The position numbers and the translations under genes are program-made. Below, piece by piece: positions 31,758 through 43,061 of a stretch of DNA of 64,000 nucleotides. The DNA is taken from the NCBI GenBank assembly GCA_016800925.1, contig JABCPU010000266.1, positions 1 through 64,000 on the forward strand. Reading direction: 5' to 3'. This DNA is from Suillus spraguei (taxonomy: Eukaryota > Basidiomycota > Agaricomycetes > Boletales > Suillaceae). Positions within the stretch are counted from its first letter, which is position 1. Every line of letters starts with the position of its first letter. The notes beneath the pieces are model-generated. The model was given only the letters and a program-made list of their open reading frames with translations. It was not told where the DNA came from and made no database searches.

Positions 31758-33243
31758 ATGTCCATCGATGGAAATTTATTTGTTCAGGTCGGTTCATATA
31801 ATACCAACCTCCAAGGCGGAGCTGGTGTCCCTCAGGATCTTGTCGATTGGCTCGTTCCAACTCTCCAAGTAGCCTCCTTCCTCTCCAAGGAGCCTCGTGC
31901 ACCAGATATTTTTGCGGTTGGCTTCCAGGAACTTCTGCCCCTTCACCTTGGACGTATGTCGTCATATCCGTACACCATTATTCTGACATGACACATCCAC
32001 CAAGTGGCTGGATTGTCCAAGGCTGTGATCGACGACAGGGATGCGCATATTCGTAGTCAAATTGAGAAGCATACTCCCGGTAAGGAGTCTTACACACTCG
32101 TTGCGAAGGTTGTGAACGTTGGTGTCGCGCTTTTCGTGTACGCACGAGATAGTGGTGTCGCCCGCCGAATTTGTGATGTGCAAACTCAATGGACCGGGAC
32201 AGGCCCGGCTTACATGGGTAACAAGGGCGCTGTTGGCATACGTTTCCGCATCTCAGACCGAGGGAGCAAAGCCGGAGAAGTTTTCACGTATGTCTCACGT
32301 TCATAATAGCTAGTGTCCTGAACAAACGCTTTCCAGGTTTGTGTGTGCTCACCTCACCGCACACGGGCGCGAGCTCGCTCGGCGGATCGCAGATTACCAT
32401 CACATTGTTGGCACTCTTCTCTTCCCTCCACATCCATCATCTCCTTCCTCTTCCTCGACTACCATATATTCGACATCACACCTATTCTTCCTCGGCGACC
32501 TCAACTTCCGTATAACAATACCCCCGTCGCATCCACATCTGCAAACTTCCGAACCCTACGATGTTCTTGCAATGTCGAAGGATGACGTATCTCGTGCACA
32601 GTTGAAGGAATTTGACCAACTTCTGAACCAGCGGAGGCAAGGGACGGCTTTCATCGGTCTGCGCGAGGGTCCATTCTGGACATTCAAATGCACATACAAA
32701 TACAAGCTTGGAGAGGTCGACCGGTACAAGTGTGTCATTTTATTAATAATTTTTTCTTACTTATCCGGCCTTGACAGCCCTAAACGGACCCCAGCTTGGA
32801 CCGATAGGATAATGTATGCGACTCATACTGATTCACCTGACAAACCTGAGAAGTCTGACATTACCAACATTTTGTACACGTCAATACCGTCATACGTCAC
32901 GTCAGACCATGTAAGTTCTCGTTACCATTTTTCTTCGCATCTAATAGGTAAGCAGAAACCTGTCGTCTGTCTACTACTGCTTCCACCACCCACCGCTACA
33001 TCGTCCCCCGAAACATGTGAACCTCCCGTGCTCCGGTTGCCCTCATCATACACACCTACGCCTGATCCGCATGCTACGCTGAAACGTTACACTGGCCGTA
33101 CACTTGATCGTATCATTGGATCTATATGGTGGCTTCTCACGGTGGTTGGAGCTGGCTCAGCCGTTGTTGGGATTTTTAACTTCTTTCTGGGGCTTGCTGC
33201 ATGGAGATGGTGGAAAGTACCAGTTGCTGATGTCGATGCCTGA
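31758..33243 (+). CDS. Inositol polyphosphate 5-phosphatase, tail-anchored (INP54-like)
   Basis: This type II 5-phosphatase removes the 5-phosphate from phosphoinositides such as PI(4,5)P2 at membranes. Five exons join cleanly (31758-31953, 32005-32287, 32337-32729, 32778-32910, 32956-33243), giving 430 residues. Family motifs in order: VQVGSYNTNLQG start, FAVGFQELLPLHLG, YMGNKGAVGIRF, HLFFLGDLNFRI, RTPAWTDRIMYATH and SDHKPV. The FQE, GDLNFR and SDH elements hold the metal and catalytic residues. Near the C-terminus a hydrophobic segment (SIWWLLTVVGAGSAVVGIFN and on) ends in WRWWKVPVADVDA, consistent with a C-terminal ER anchor as in yeast Inp54. Start at 31758: the first ATG before the conserved NTNLQG. 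The last intron has tandem acceptors (TAG, then GTAAGCAG). Confidence 0.9.
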
Positions 33244-33414
33244 GCCAATGTGGATAAATTATGGATGTACAAGTGTACATATAATGTTATCATGGACCAC
33301 AGCCACTAATGTATAATTATCTATGTTGATCTCGAATGTCACGTCCCCGGCTCCCTCCTCGGTCCTCCTGGGTTATTGTAACACGAATCACCGGAACTTG
33401 AGTCTCGTCGTTCA

Positions 33415-35830
33415 CTATTGTACTTCAGCATCATCCTCGCTCGTAGGTGGGTGCACTAGTGCGAGCAAAACGAGAGAAATCGTCAACAGCACCACGGTCA
33501 AAACAAAAATTGCACGAGGGAAGGTTGCGACGGTCTTGTAGTATACGAAGCCGTATAAGGCGGGGCCCAGGATCTGAGAACTATGTCGAATGAGTCAGAG
33601 CCGGAATTGGCCAAAATTGAATTGACACTCACCCGAGAGCTTGTACAACACTGATGGCGCCGAAAAGCTTTCCAGCTTCACCCTTGCCACCTCTTCTACT
33701 GTAAACATCAAGCGCGAATGCTTGGACAGCAGGCGAGTACCCGGTGCCCATTGATTGCAAGATAGTTCCGAAGGCGAAGACGAGACCATTGGAAGCAAAA
33801 ATCATTGTTACGAACGCAACAATGTCAAGAACGACAGAGATCCGAGCGAGATTGAGATCAAATTTCGGAGAATAAGAGGGTGATTTTGTGATATTCTGCT
33901 TCTTTGGATGGGTCTGTGACGACAAGTTGTGAAGTGGCTCATTTGGGGCTGTGGGGAGCTGCACGGGCGCGGGCTTCAGAAGCTTGATGACGACTAGGAA
34001 ATTGAGTTTATATACAAGAGTGAGTATGAGTTATTGGTACATACTGGGCAAGATGACGGCCAAGAACAGTGCACGGACAGCTCCAGTGAAAGCCACGTAG
34101 TAGCTAACCTAGAAGGTTGTCAAATCTAGTGATATGACATCCTTGCTCTCTTACCGTTTCCGGTGACCACTTGAAATTTCCTGCAACATACTGCAAACAT
34201 ATGTCACCAGACCCTGCGGGAAAAGTAGGTGTAAATATTGGAGACATCCCGAAGATATAATGGCGCCACACCAATAGAGACATCGTGAATCCGTAGCTAG
34301 CAGCGATGAAGCATAAACTCCAATCTCTCTTGGAGCGTTTGAGTGGGTTTCCATCAACACTGATACGCTCGGCAGAAGAACTGCGAGAGGGCTGAAAAAC
34401 CACATGGCGCTCTTTAAGACGGATGCAGGCCTTAAAGTGCCATCATTCCGCCTTTCAAGCGATGCCTGTCGTCTTTTCTGGACGCCAAATGCTCTCGCTT
34501 TCGTCTGGGATTCAGGGATGATCATAAACATGAAAGCAGCGTGCAGTGCGTGAGCAGTTGCAGCTAAATAGAACGTGGAAAGTGTCGAGCCCGTCGCCCG
34601 AATCAAGATGCCTCCAATAACAGGACCAAGGCCGACACCAATGAACATGGTGCCTAATGCTAGAGAAAACATGCCAGATCTATCGATGATTATTTATTTG
34701 AGTAAAACATAGGTGAATTTACAAACTCACCGCTCAGAAAGATGGGTACTGTCGGCGAGATAGGCATGTGAAGCAGCAATCCCAGTGGACATCCCTTAAA
34801 ATACGTTGAACACCGACCTTCCCGAATGACATGCTCTGACTTACCACCAGCCATACCATCTAATGCAAAACCGAGTATTAAGAACCAGTATCCGCCCGGC
34901 AGCCGTTCCACAAAAAATGTAGTGACGATGAAAATTAAATCATTAGCAAGCAAACCGAGCATCGAGATGCCCATGACTGAAGTTCGGCCAAAACGGTCTG
35001 CGAGCTGGAGAGCGGGAGGTCATCGAAACATCAAAAAAATATTGGATGTAGTGACTCACCGAACCCCACCATGCGGTTGTAAGGCAGCTTAAAATACCCA
35101 TAGTAGTGTTTAGAACTACCTTGGTATAAGTGCGTTTCCGTGGTACAAAAAAGACAATAAAACCAACCTGCGGATAACTGTGCGACGGCAGCTTGCACAA
35201 CTGGGTCGGATGCACACTGGTCACGATCTGGAACGTGGGACTGTTGGAGGCCAGTGTCTGCTGGAATGTATAGAGACGCAGGTTGAGCGGACACATTTAA
35301 AGCACTGGAATCATCTAGATTCAAGCTGGCATGTGGAGTCCTCGTCGTGTTCATTGATAACATCGAATATGGCTGGGCTAGATGTAGCATGCCGTTCGTT
35401 TCATATTGTAACTCAAGCCCAGGTGCATGAACACGACATGCGAGAACAGTGTACATCTCTACCCGAGGACCGATGACTGCAGAAAAGCCTATCGATGACA
35501 GAGGTGTGACAAATATCAACCTGCTTGAATGGTCAATATTATCTCCGACGCAGCAGGCTCACTCGCTGACCAGTAAGGCGACGGTCTTTTCCACCACGGT
35601 AGTACCTTCCATGCTGTTACTTCTTCGTCATGTTCTTCGTCTTCTCGGTCAAGGTCGAACAATCCATCCTGGTCCACGAACGTGTGTTCTGACTGTTGTT
35701 GTTGGTGCAATGGGTCGTGCAGGGTGTGTTCATCAACTTGTCCGCTAGGTAATATCAACCTTTCGGACTGGTGAATATATCCACCCCTCGAGGAAACCAC
35801 AGACGCGTTTCTGGGTGATCTTCGAGACAT
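33415..35830 (-). CDS. Major facilitator superfamily transporter
   Basis: A multi-exon membrane protein. The N-terminus (from 35830, MSRRSPRNASVVSSRGGYIH) is hydrophilic and acidic (FDLDREDEEHDEEVTAWKVL). TM segments follow, with the MFS loop signature LADRFGRTSVMGISMLG near 34990, then GGYWFLILGFALDGMAGG, SGMFSLALGTMFIGVGLGPV and IGGILIRATGS. After a charged central loop come TMSLL/YVAGNFKWSPETVSYY (joined over an intron at about 34193-34273), DIVAFVTMIFASNGLVFAFG and a final helix ending ALVHPPTSEDDAEVQ, with the stop at 33415. A long luminal-type insert (35100-35500) with CPLNL- and CASDP-like text separates TM1 and TM2. It resembles fungal tetracycline-resistance-like MFS proteins; the substrate cannot be told. 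At least six introns. Confidence 0.83.
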
Positions 35831-36172
35831 GGTGGCCGTTGAGGCCCAAGCTAAGCGCTAAGTGCCTGCGCAATGCGGATACTTGAACGAGGCTGCAATG
35901 CTTTATTTTAATACGCACCACGAGGGTGCCCGTTGGTTAAGAATTGGTTTGGCACATGTCGTAGATGTGACTTTTGATATGCTCGTGATTACTTGTCATA
36001 AATCTGAGGTGTGCCGCGATGCCGCTGTGTCAATTTGCAAATCGCCAGACGAAATAAAGGACTTCCTTTCTGTTTTAGGCTACTAATGCGTGGTATAACT
36101 CCGCAGCACCGTGACCTCGCGCAGTGATCGTTATAATTGAAAATCATATTTTTTCATACCAAGGTACAGTTA
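35831..36172. other. Intergenic between MFS gene and MITE
   Basis: It contains the presumed upstream region of the minus-strand transporter. A 74-codon open frame (35862-36086, plus) has no supporting context. Confidence 0.5.
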
Positions 36173-36700
36173 ATCACGGGTCATTGAAACATCACAGGTC
36201 GATGAAACACATCCTCATTTACTCAACAACAGTCTCAAATTATTTAGGATATGTAGATAATGCTTACTGTCAAGTTTGAAGTAAATTTTATTTAAGAAAT
36301 TGCCAAGAGAATGAATGCTAAATTTCAAAATTTTACCCTCCACTCAGAACACTTATATTTTAAGTGTAATATGATTGTAGCCACACATAGAGCATTCTCT
36401 TGTTGAAATTGAAATGATACAGCACATCGCAAGACAGCTCACAGGATAGCGACGAGGAATGATAAGAAATAGTTTACATAATGTCGGATAAGGTGTTTCA
36501 TTCAGCGAGAAATCCCGAAAACGAGGTCCCTCCACTAAATTTACTATAGCACTCGAACTACTGGGAATCTACTCATGAAAATTATATAGATACATTTGTG
36601 AGATTTCTGTCTATATGGGAAAAATATAGTGAAGCCTCAGAGTTGTGATGTAATGGTGTAGTACACTAAACATCATTTTCGCGTTTCAATCACCCGTGAT
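36173..36700. mobile_element. TA-flanked MITE (ATCACGGGTSATTGAAAC termini)
   Basis: ATCACGGGTCATTGAAAC at 36173-36190 is matched by GTTTCAATCACCCGTGAT at 36683-36700 as an inverted repeat with one mismatch, and TA flanks both ends (36171-36172, 36701-36702). The 528-bp element is AT-rich and non-coding. It is a candidate Tc1/mariner-type MITE inserted between two housekeeping genes. No other copy is in this window. Confidence 0.7.
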
Positions 36701-37034
36701 TAACAAACCTAATATTTGGTCTTAGGTTGTCTGTCCTACCCGACCCAATCTTGTCCCAGCGGCGTCTAGTCACTTCGTAATCTTAGCCTATCTGTCAACG
36801 AAAAGTTCCTCAACACCCCCCAGTGTAGAGTCACCACGCTCATAATCTTGGCTTTGCGTGCCCACGTTGCACTGTTACCAGCCCGGATCATGGGTCATTT
36901 ACTCTTTTTTATCCCCTTGACACTTAGCATATCGTCATTATTGGAAAAAGAATGAGACTCCGAAATATTCTGGTTATTTTGCCATTTGCCGGTTTCTGAA
37001 TTGTTACCTTATCTAATCTTCATCATCGTCACAC

Positions 37035-37631
37035 ATGGCGGTAAGCCCGTACACCTATCTGCCTCCTCTCGCTACAATTTTTTTCTAGTCGACAGCAAAG
37101 ACAGTGGATATCGACAAGGATGTTACAGGGGCCCTCAGGAAATTTCGGTTCCAACGTAGGAGCCAGGGACACGCAGCAATTGTTATCAAGATCAACAAAG
37201 CTGCTCTTAAGATGGTCATAGACGAAGAGTATGACGATATCTCGATCGAAGACCTTGTCGAGGGTACGATCATTGATGCTGGAACTATCTTTCAAATCTC
37301 TTCATTTGCACGCTCTAGAACTGCCCAGAAATTCTCCCAGATATGTCGTGTTGTCATATGAACTCAAACACCGTGATGGCAGAACTTCATTCCCACTCGT
37401 GCTTATCAACTGGGCTCCATCATCATCTGAGACAACCATGATGACTTTGCATGCTAGCGCCCTCCTTGACTTTCAAAGAGTTGTGAGTACTATGCCGAGG
37501 CCTCGATTCCATCAGAGCTTCGCTCGATGTCGCTTACAGTGCTCCAGGCAGAAGCAAACAAGACTATTGAAGTTCGAGATGCAGAAGATGGACTTACTAA
37601 AGAAATCGTTGACGAGAAACTTCTATCTTAA
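37035..37631 (+). CDS. Glia maturation factor (ADF-homology protein)
   Basis: A small cytosolic actin regulator of the ADF/cofilin fold that binds the Arp2/3 complex and promotes debranching of actin networks. Four exons (37035-37040, 37089-37263, 37319-37482, 37548-37631) give 142 residues, the normal family length. The first exon holds just ATG GCG, so translation begins MASTAKTVDIDKDV. Conserved text: LRKFRFQRRSQGHAAIVIKI, ISIEDLVEELPRNSPRYVVL, SYELKHRDGRTSFPLVLINW, and at the end EVRDAEDGLTKEIVDEKLLS. All introns are GT-AG and preserve frame. A MITE lies 330 bp upstream. Confidence 0.92.
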
Positions 37632-38185
37632 CCTCTCAGACTTGTATCCACGCAGATCCGCGCCCACAGTATGGTTGGACATACGTCGTCACCGTGGATG
37701 TCACGCACGCTTTTACATATATCATTATGTCTACAGTAGTTTCGGAACATTCATTGACTTGATCTTGTCAGCTCGACAACAGAACAGCTCAACTACAATG
37801 GGCTCTTGCTGATATAAATCCTACTGCATGGATGAGTGAACTGGCTTATATTTGATCCTTGGGTGGGCATTGCCGGAAATTTTGAAAATAGCCGTCTAGA
37901 GTTCGAGACTCCTCGGGTTTCCTTCCCACTCAACTTACAATGAATGCAGATCGGTCACTTCTTAGAGATCGATGTTCCAATCAACATGAAATCTAGACCC
38001 GGGACAGCGAGGAGGTAATGTTAAGTAGGTTTGCGATCACACTGTATCATTGTCACTCTTGTTCTGGACCATCTGACTCATTCACGTACCTCAACATAGA
38101 AAAAATATACTGATACACTCACGCCAGCAATGCTGCAAAAATTAGAATAGGGCGTGCTTGAGAATGCGAGTGAACTATACATGGT
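37632..38185. other. Intergenic, convergent 3' regions
   Basis: Between the GMF stop and the uL3m stop on the other strand. It contains an ATTCATTGACTTGATCTTGT-type AT-rich stretch, presumably 3' UTRs. Nothing else was identified. Confidence 0.5.
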
Positions 38186-39344
38186 CTATTCCCTAGGAAT
38201 GAATGGGTTACTCCGTTTTGAAGGAGCTTCGATCACGGGAGGGAGGGATTGAACCATCTCCTTAGTACCAGCGGGGAAAGGTAGATCATCCACACCCTTG
38301 GGAAGGACGCTCTCGTAAAGGCCTTTAGCTTGGTTTGCATTTGCGAGACAGAGCATTTTCTTCTTTGCATCACGAACAAGGACATGTGCATCGTCAACCC
38401 TGGCACTGCGCCCTTGACAAAAATCAGGTCAAGGGTCGTGTCAACACGGATTACGGGAAGATTCTGGACAGTAGTTCGTTCGCCTCCCAGTCGGCCTGCC
38501 ATCTTTTTACCGGGCCAAACTCTACCCGGGTCCTATAAATCGGGGTCAGTAATGATGTGCTCAGTTTAATAGACACGAACTTGGTGCTGTCCAGTCGCAC
38601 CGGCTGAACGATGTGATACAGAAACACCATGACTTGCACGTAAACCCTTGAAGTTCCACCGCTTCATAGTGCCTTGAAATCCCTTCCCAATACTGCCTTG
38701 CCTGAGTCAAACATGCAAAGGTGATGCGAAAACTCACGAATTGGCAATCACGTCCACAAATTGCCCAGGTACAAAGTGAATAGCAGAAAACGTCGTTCCT
38801 GTGTAACTTTCCTGTCATGAAAAATCGAAAAATGTGCTCTTGAGAAACTCACCGACAGGAACGTGTGCATCGGGGGTGATAGGGAACTCCTTCACGATAT
38901 ACTTCGGCTTAACATGAGCCTTCCGGAAATGACCCCTCATCTGATGCGTCGTTGTCTTCTTTGGACGGTCGGATGCGCCAAGTTGGACTGCGTGATACTC
39001 GGTGCGGTCTGGACGCACATGTACAATGTTCTTGGTCACTTGACAATTCTCTAGCTACAACATGTATGAGAACAAGATAAAGCACATACAAACCCGCTCA
39101 CCTGCAGCACTGTGACCGGAACGCGCGCGCCGTGGTCATCCCATATAGCAGTCATTCCACGCTTACGCGCAATGAGACCAGTGCGTATCGAATTTGGTGT
39201 CCATTTGGCAGACGTCGCAGAAGAACTGGGGTTTACGGTCCGCGCCCATGCAATGCGAGTCGTACTAAATTGCCGACATTGTGAAAGGAGTTGCCGTGAC
39301 CTCGGCGCGAGTGCCCAATATTTGAGCATGGTCGAAAATAACAA
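38186..39344 (-). CDS. Mitochondrial large-subunit ribosomal protein uL3m (MRPL3/yeast MRPL9)
   Basis: A component of the mitochondrial 54S/39S subunit near the peptidyl-transferase centre. The N-terminus ([35 protein letters not shown]) is Arg/Ser-rich with an FSTTR-type cleavage signature, a typical mitochondrial presequence. Then [99 protein letters not shown], and a C-terminus ending [11 protein letters not shown]. Four introns. The frame is broken once: after VKGAVPG (about 38402) the conserved continuation [14 protein letters not shown] needs one extra base in a GGG run. Since the downstream text stays conserved to a proper stop, I treat this as a sequence error, not a dead gene. Confidence 0.87.
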
Positions 39345-39489
39345 CCTTGAAACTCTGCAGCCTTAACTGACTGAAAGAAAATGTCGTCGGAAGTCGGTGC
39401 TTATTTTCCACGCTCATCTAATAATTACAACATTACGCGGTTGATTAGCTTGCATTCTTGGATCAATCTCTGATATTCGCGCAGATGGA

Positions 39490-42400
39490 ATGGAACATTG
39501 GCCTGCGGATGAACGACATAAATCATTACCTGTAAAGAAGCAGGGAAGGGAAAAAAAGAGGTTTCAAGTTCACGACACTCAGTATTGGAATCGTCCTTCC
39601 CTCAATTATGGGACCTTTGGTAGAGCGACCCTCGTGTCATCTGGCGGACGGCTAGCTTGGACAACCGTCATCGATACATCAAATGGTAAGTTTGAACTTT
39701 GTGCACGAGTCAGCATGATCGTAGTTGACGATTTATTCAGCTCGAAGAGTGACACCAGTTGGGGCAGGACGTTGCATTTTTCCTGCTACTCGACCTGTAA
39801 ATACAACGCTAAGTCGTCTCACGCAGTGGAGGCGAATCGAAGAAGGAGTATGAACTTTATCCATATTCTTAGCGTTATGTTGATGTTGTGCATCCTTCAA
39901 CAGCTCAACTTCGTTAGAACATGTTTCCCGGATGCCGATTTCCCCGCGGAGCTCATCAAGGCAGAGTTCCAGTCCGACGAACGACAAAACAGAGAGTTAC
40001 AAGTCTACGATCCTTTGAGAGGCAATTTAATTAGCATTGTACCGTCTTCCAGCACCCCTCAAACATCACTGGTTCTCTTTCCAATGGGAGAAACCAGCAA
40101 TGAATTGAGTAAGCTGTCATGTCCAATCTCGCCCTTATTAGTTTATCTCAGCTTCGATGCTAGATATATCATTTATATCCGCTACTAATTCCGATTCGAC
40201 TTTTCATGCCCCTGGGCATGCTGCGTCCAAGTTCGAGACACCCATTTTCCAGATCTCAACCCCAAGCGCATCAAATTCATCTCTGAAGCGTTGTACCAAT
40301 TCTGTTCTGGTCAGAACACTCTCCGCAACATCTCTGTTAAGCATTGAATTAGCGGATGAAGGCTCAGGCTTCAAGGCCACAAGGGAGGTGGACATATTAT
40401 CTGATGACGCAGGAGGCAAAAGCGTAGTAGATGCTACATTTTCACCCCACGACTCGGATATCATCGCTGTGAACACCTCTGGAGCACTTTACAATTGCAG
40501 TATATATCAAGGAGCAAAAGCTGTGTTTGTAACTTTTTTCGTTCAATTTCACTGAACTCATGCCTTCATCAGGCGGCGCATAGGACTTAACCAAGCACGT
40601 TTTGGGAACATGAATGGAGACAAATTTTGGAGGCTTCGTCCATCTGATCAAGGCTACTTCCTAGCGTCAAGTAGTTGCATTCAACATCTCGATTTCAGGG
40701 TACGAATTCCAGTAGGACATGTTGATTTCTCCGCTAACTCTGAGATAGTCGAGTCGGCCAACTGTCGACCTATTTTCCACTGATCAGTTGGACTCTGTTG
40801 TAACATCTTTTGATTGGTTGGAGCGAGAACACCTCCTCACCATTTCGACGACCTCGGAGCTCCTATGGTTGGATAATCGGTACCCGAAGAAAATGCTTCT
40901 GAGCTTTAAGCACAACCGGGCACATGACAGATCGCTCAATGTCAGGGCTGTACAGTTAGACAGCGGTACGGAACTAGCGAAATATTGGTCCTCTCTATTC
41001 ACTCACTTTCCATTGTAGGCACCCTGACTTTCCTAAGTTCGTTTAAAAACGGACTCATCACCATTTATGACGTGTCTCGAGGAGACGACAATCTGATTCA
41101 CTGTCATTCTGTTCCAACATCTTTACCTCATGACGGAGATATGAGTGCGCCTGAGTTGGAAAGTACATTTTTTGTCCAGCCCGACAAGTCCACATTTTCC
41201 CTCTTGCGGCTCTCTGGACAAGGCAGCCTCCAATGTCAGGACTTCGCTATATGTCGCAATGGCATGGACAATCTTTCAAGACAGACTAGTCACACTAGTC
41301 ACGAATGGTGCGCTGATGTGCAGAAACTAGCTCAAAGAGCAAAGGAGCTTAAGCCTCACTATGGGCCACTAAGCGCAAGGCATTTCTCTGAGTTCAACCT
41401 ACGGGCGGTGTATCAGAGTGAGTATTCTTAAATTTGGTAGTTTGTTCTGATACTGATTTTGGTCGCAGAAATTTTGGTCACGGGGTGTGTGAGAGAAAAA
41501 GCTGCCTCTGAGGGCGAACTTACCGTTATGGTAGACAAGCTACCTCAATTTTGGCAGAGGACAGATAATGCTGACAAGGCAATGTTGACCCTGTGAGGCG
41601 TATTCAATTATTTGTCGTCCTTAAGACGCTGATCAGATGTATTTATAAGGTATGATGTCTGCCTTGGCGCTGACGAAGAGCCAGATGAGGCTTCGCGAAC
41701 AGACTTTTTCGCTGGTGGGATCATCAACTCGAATTATGGATACAAAATACTTGTACGCAACGAGCTACCGGTCCAGGAGATTGCGAGTGGTGCAGCATGG
41801 TCTTACGATTTCAAACCGTTTCTTCGCCGTATGGGGCTTAGTTCTGCGGATCACTGGGAGGAGATGCATGGTCCTCTGGAAGCCTTCAGTTTGTCTTACT
41901 CGAATGATGCCCCTGGGTCATTCGCGCAACAAGAGGAAGAATCACGAGAACAACTCATCCTTGACTTGGCCCTTTCTAGTATGGTATTTTCAGCTCAGCC
42001 TGTTTCTATGTACGCTGCTCCGATCGAGGTTGACGATGTGGAGAGTATGTCTCTTACCACAAAAGCTCTGACACTTGACGATGAACCTCCTGAGATTCAG
42101 TTTGGCTATCTGTGTCCACATCTCAAGCTTGGTATCAACCATTACCCGGATGCTTCCAGGCACAAGGACGCTGTCGCAGAACCTGCACAGGATACAGATT
42201 TTTCCAGCCCGCTGGGTGTGCGATTGTTGTTGAGGGAATGGGAAGTTGGAAAGGACGTTGAGTCCTATACGTATCATGATCCGTACAACACAGAAGGCGA
42301 CGATCCTATTGCTCCTTCGCGAGAAAGGCCACTCCCCACCGCACCGGTTAATACACAGACGACGACTACAACATCACAGCGCCCTCCGCTGATTGTTGCA

Positions 42401-42604
42401 GGTTTCGAGCCCCGTCCACCTCCTATCCATGTTGCCCAGAATCACTGGGGAAATTTTGGCACCCAGCCTCAAGGCCTCAATTATCCTGAACCTTCTCAAC
42501 CCTCCCAAGAGCTGATGATGAGTACCCAAGTGTTACCTGGACCGTATGGTGGCCGAAATGGTCCGAATAAGAAGCTTGTGAAGAAGAGGCTGGGTGGGTT
42601 CTGA
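39490..42604 (+). CDS. RNA polymerase I core factor subunit RRN6-like
   Basis: A putative subunit of the Pol I core factor that, with Rrn7 and Rrn11, recruits polymerase I to the rDNA promoter (TAF1C in animals). The N-terminus MEHWPADERHKSLPVKKQGR leads to WNRPSLNYGTFGRATLVSSG. The middle resembles a WD/beta-propeller-like region (SVVDATFSPHDSDIIAVNTS, RFGNMNGDKFWRLRPSDQGY, FSLLRLSGQGSLQCQDFAIC). The C-terminal half is acidic and then basic, finishing PGPYGGRNGPNKKLVKKRLG + GF, a Lys-rich tail seen in fungal Rrn6 proteins. About eight introns; the start at 39490 was chosen because the overlapping ATG at 39485 is out of frame. The family call comes from the overall order and the tail; similarity in this family is low. 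Confidence 0.72.
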
Positions 42605-43061
42605 TAAATATGTACCAGCAGTTACGCGCCCTTGTAATACAGCAGTTTCGTTGGTTTCCCGGATCATGATAGACGCGTGGCGAATACCAAATTCAAATAT
42701 ATAGGCGCATAAACCTCTCAACCAAATATGGGTAATTTTCATGACGCGTGACAGCTCCGAGTCTGATACCGAGTCTTCAAGTATTATATCGAATTGCCTT
42801 TGAAGATCCCTGAATCTCCTCTCCAGCTCTTCTTTCTGGCTCCAACTGAGATCACGCCCGGCCTTTCTTGATACAGACTGGCAGAGGCACGAAACTGGAC
42901 TTTCCGTCTGGTCCAGCAAGAAGAGTTATGGATGGAACAAGGTAATCTGGACTTCTCGCAAGGTCATAGTTTTTGAACAAGCCTCCAGCCCACCAATAAA
43001 TCCCTGGTTCAACAGGGATGGTTTTAACGACGTTTTGAAGCGTATGTATAATGATAAACAC
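42533..43061 (-). CDS. Unidentified antisense gene overlapping RRN6 and carrier ends
   Basis: A strikingly protein-like frame reads KTIPVEPGIYWWAGGLFKNY, DLARSPDYLVPSITLLAGPD and GKSSFVPLPVCIKK. One base too many in a GAAAGG run (about 42866) shifts the frame; without it the text continues AGRDLSWSQKEELERRFRDL, QRQFDIILEDSVSDSELSRV and MKITHIWLRGLCAYIFEFGI. No ATG is visible at the right end, so a 5' exon is probably missing from this reading. Its left end runs about 70 bp into the RRN6 3' coding end and its right part covers the first exon and intron of the carrier gene. The family is not recognised. Confidence 0.5.

Noticed and set aside
35862..36086. 74-codon plus-strand ORF between MFS gene and MITE
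   Set aside because: It has no motif, splice context or neighbouring exon, and lies in the divergent upstream region of the transporter.
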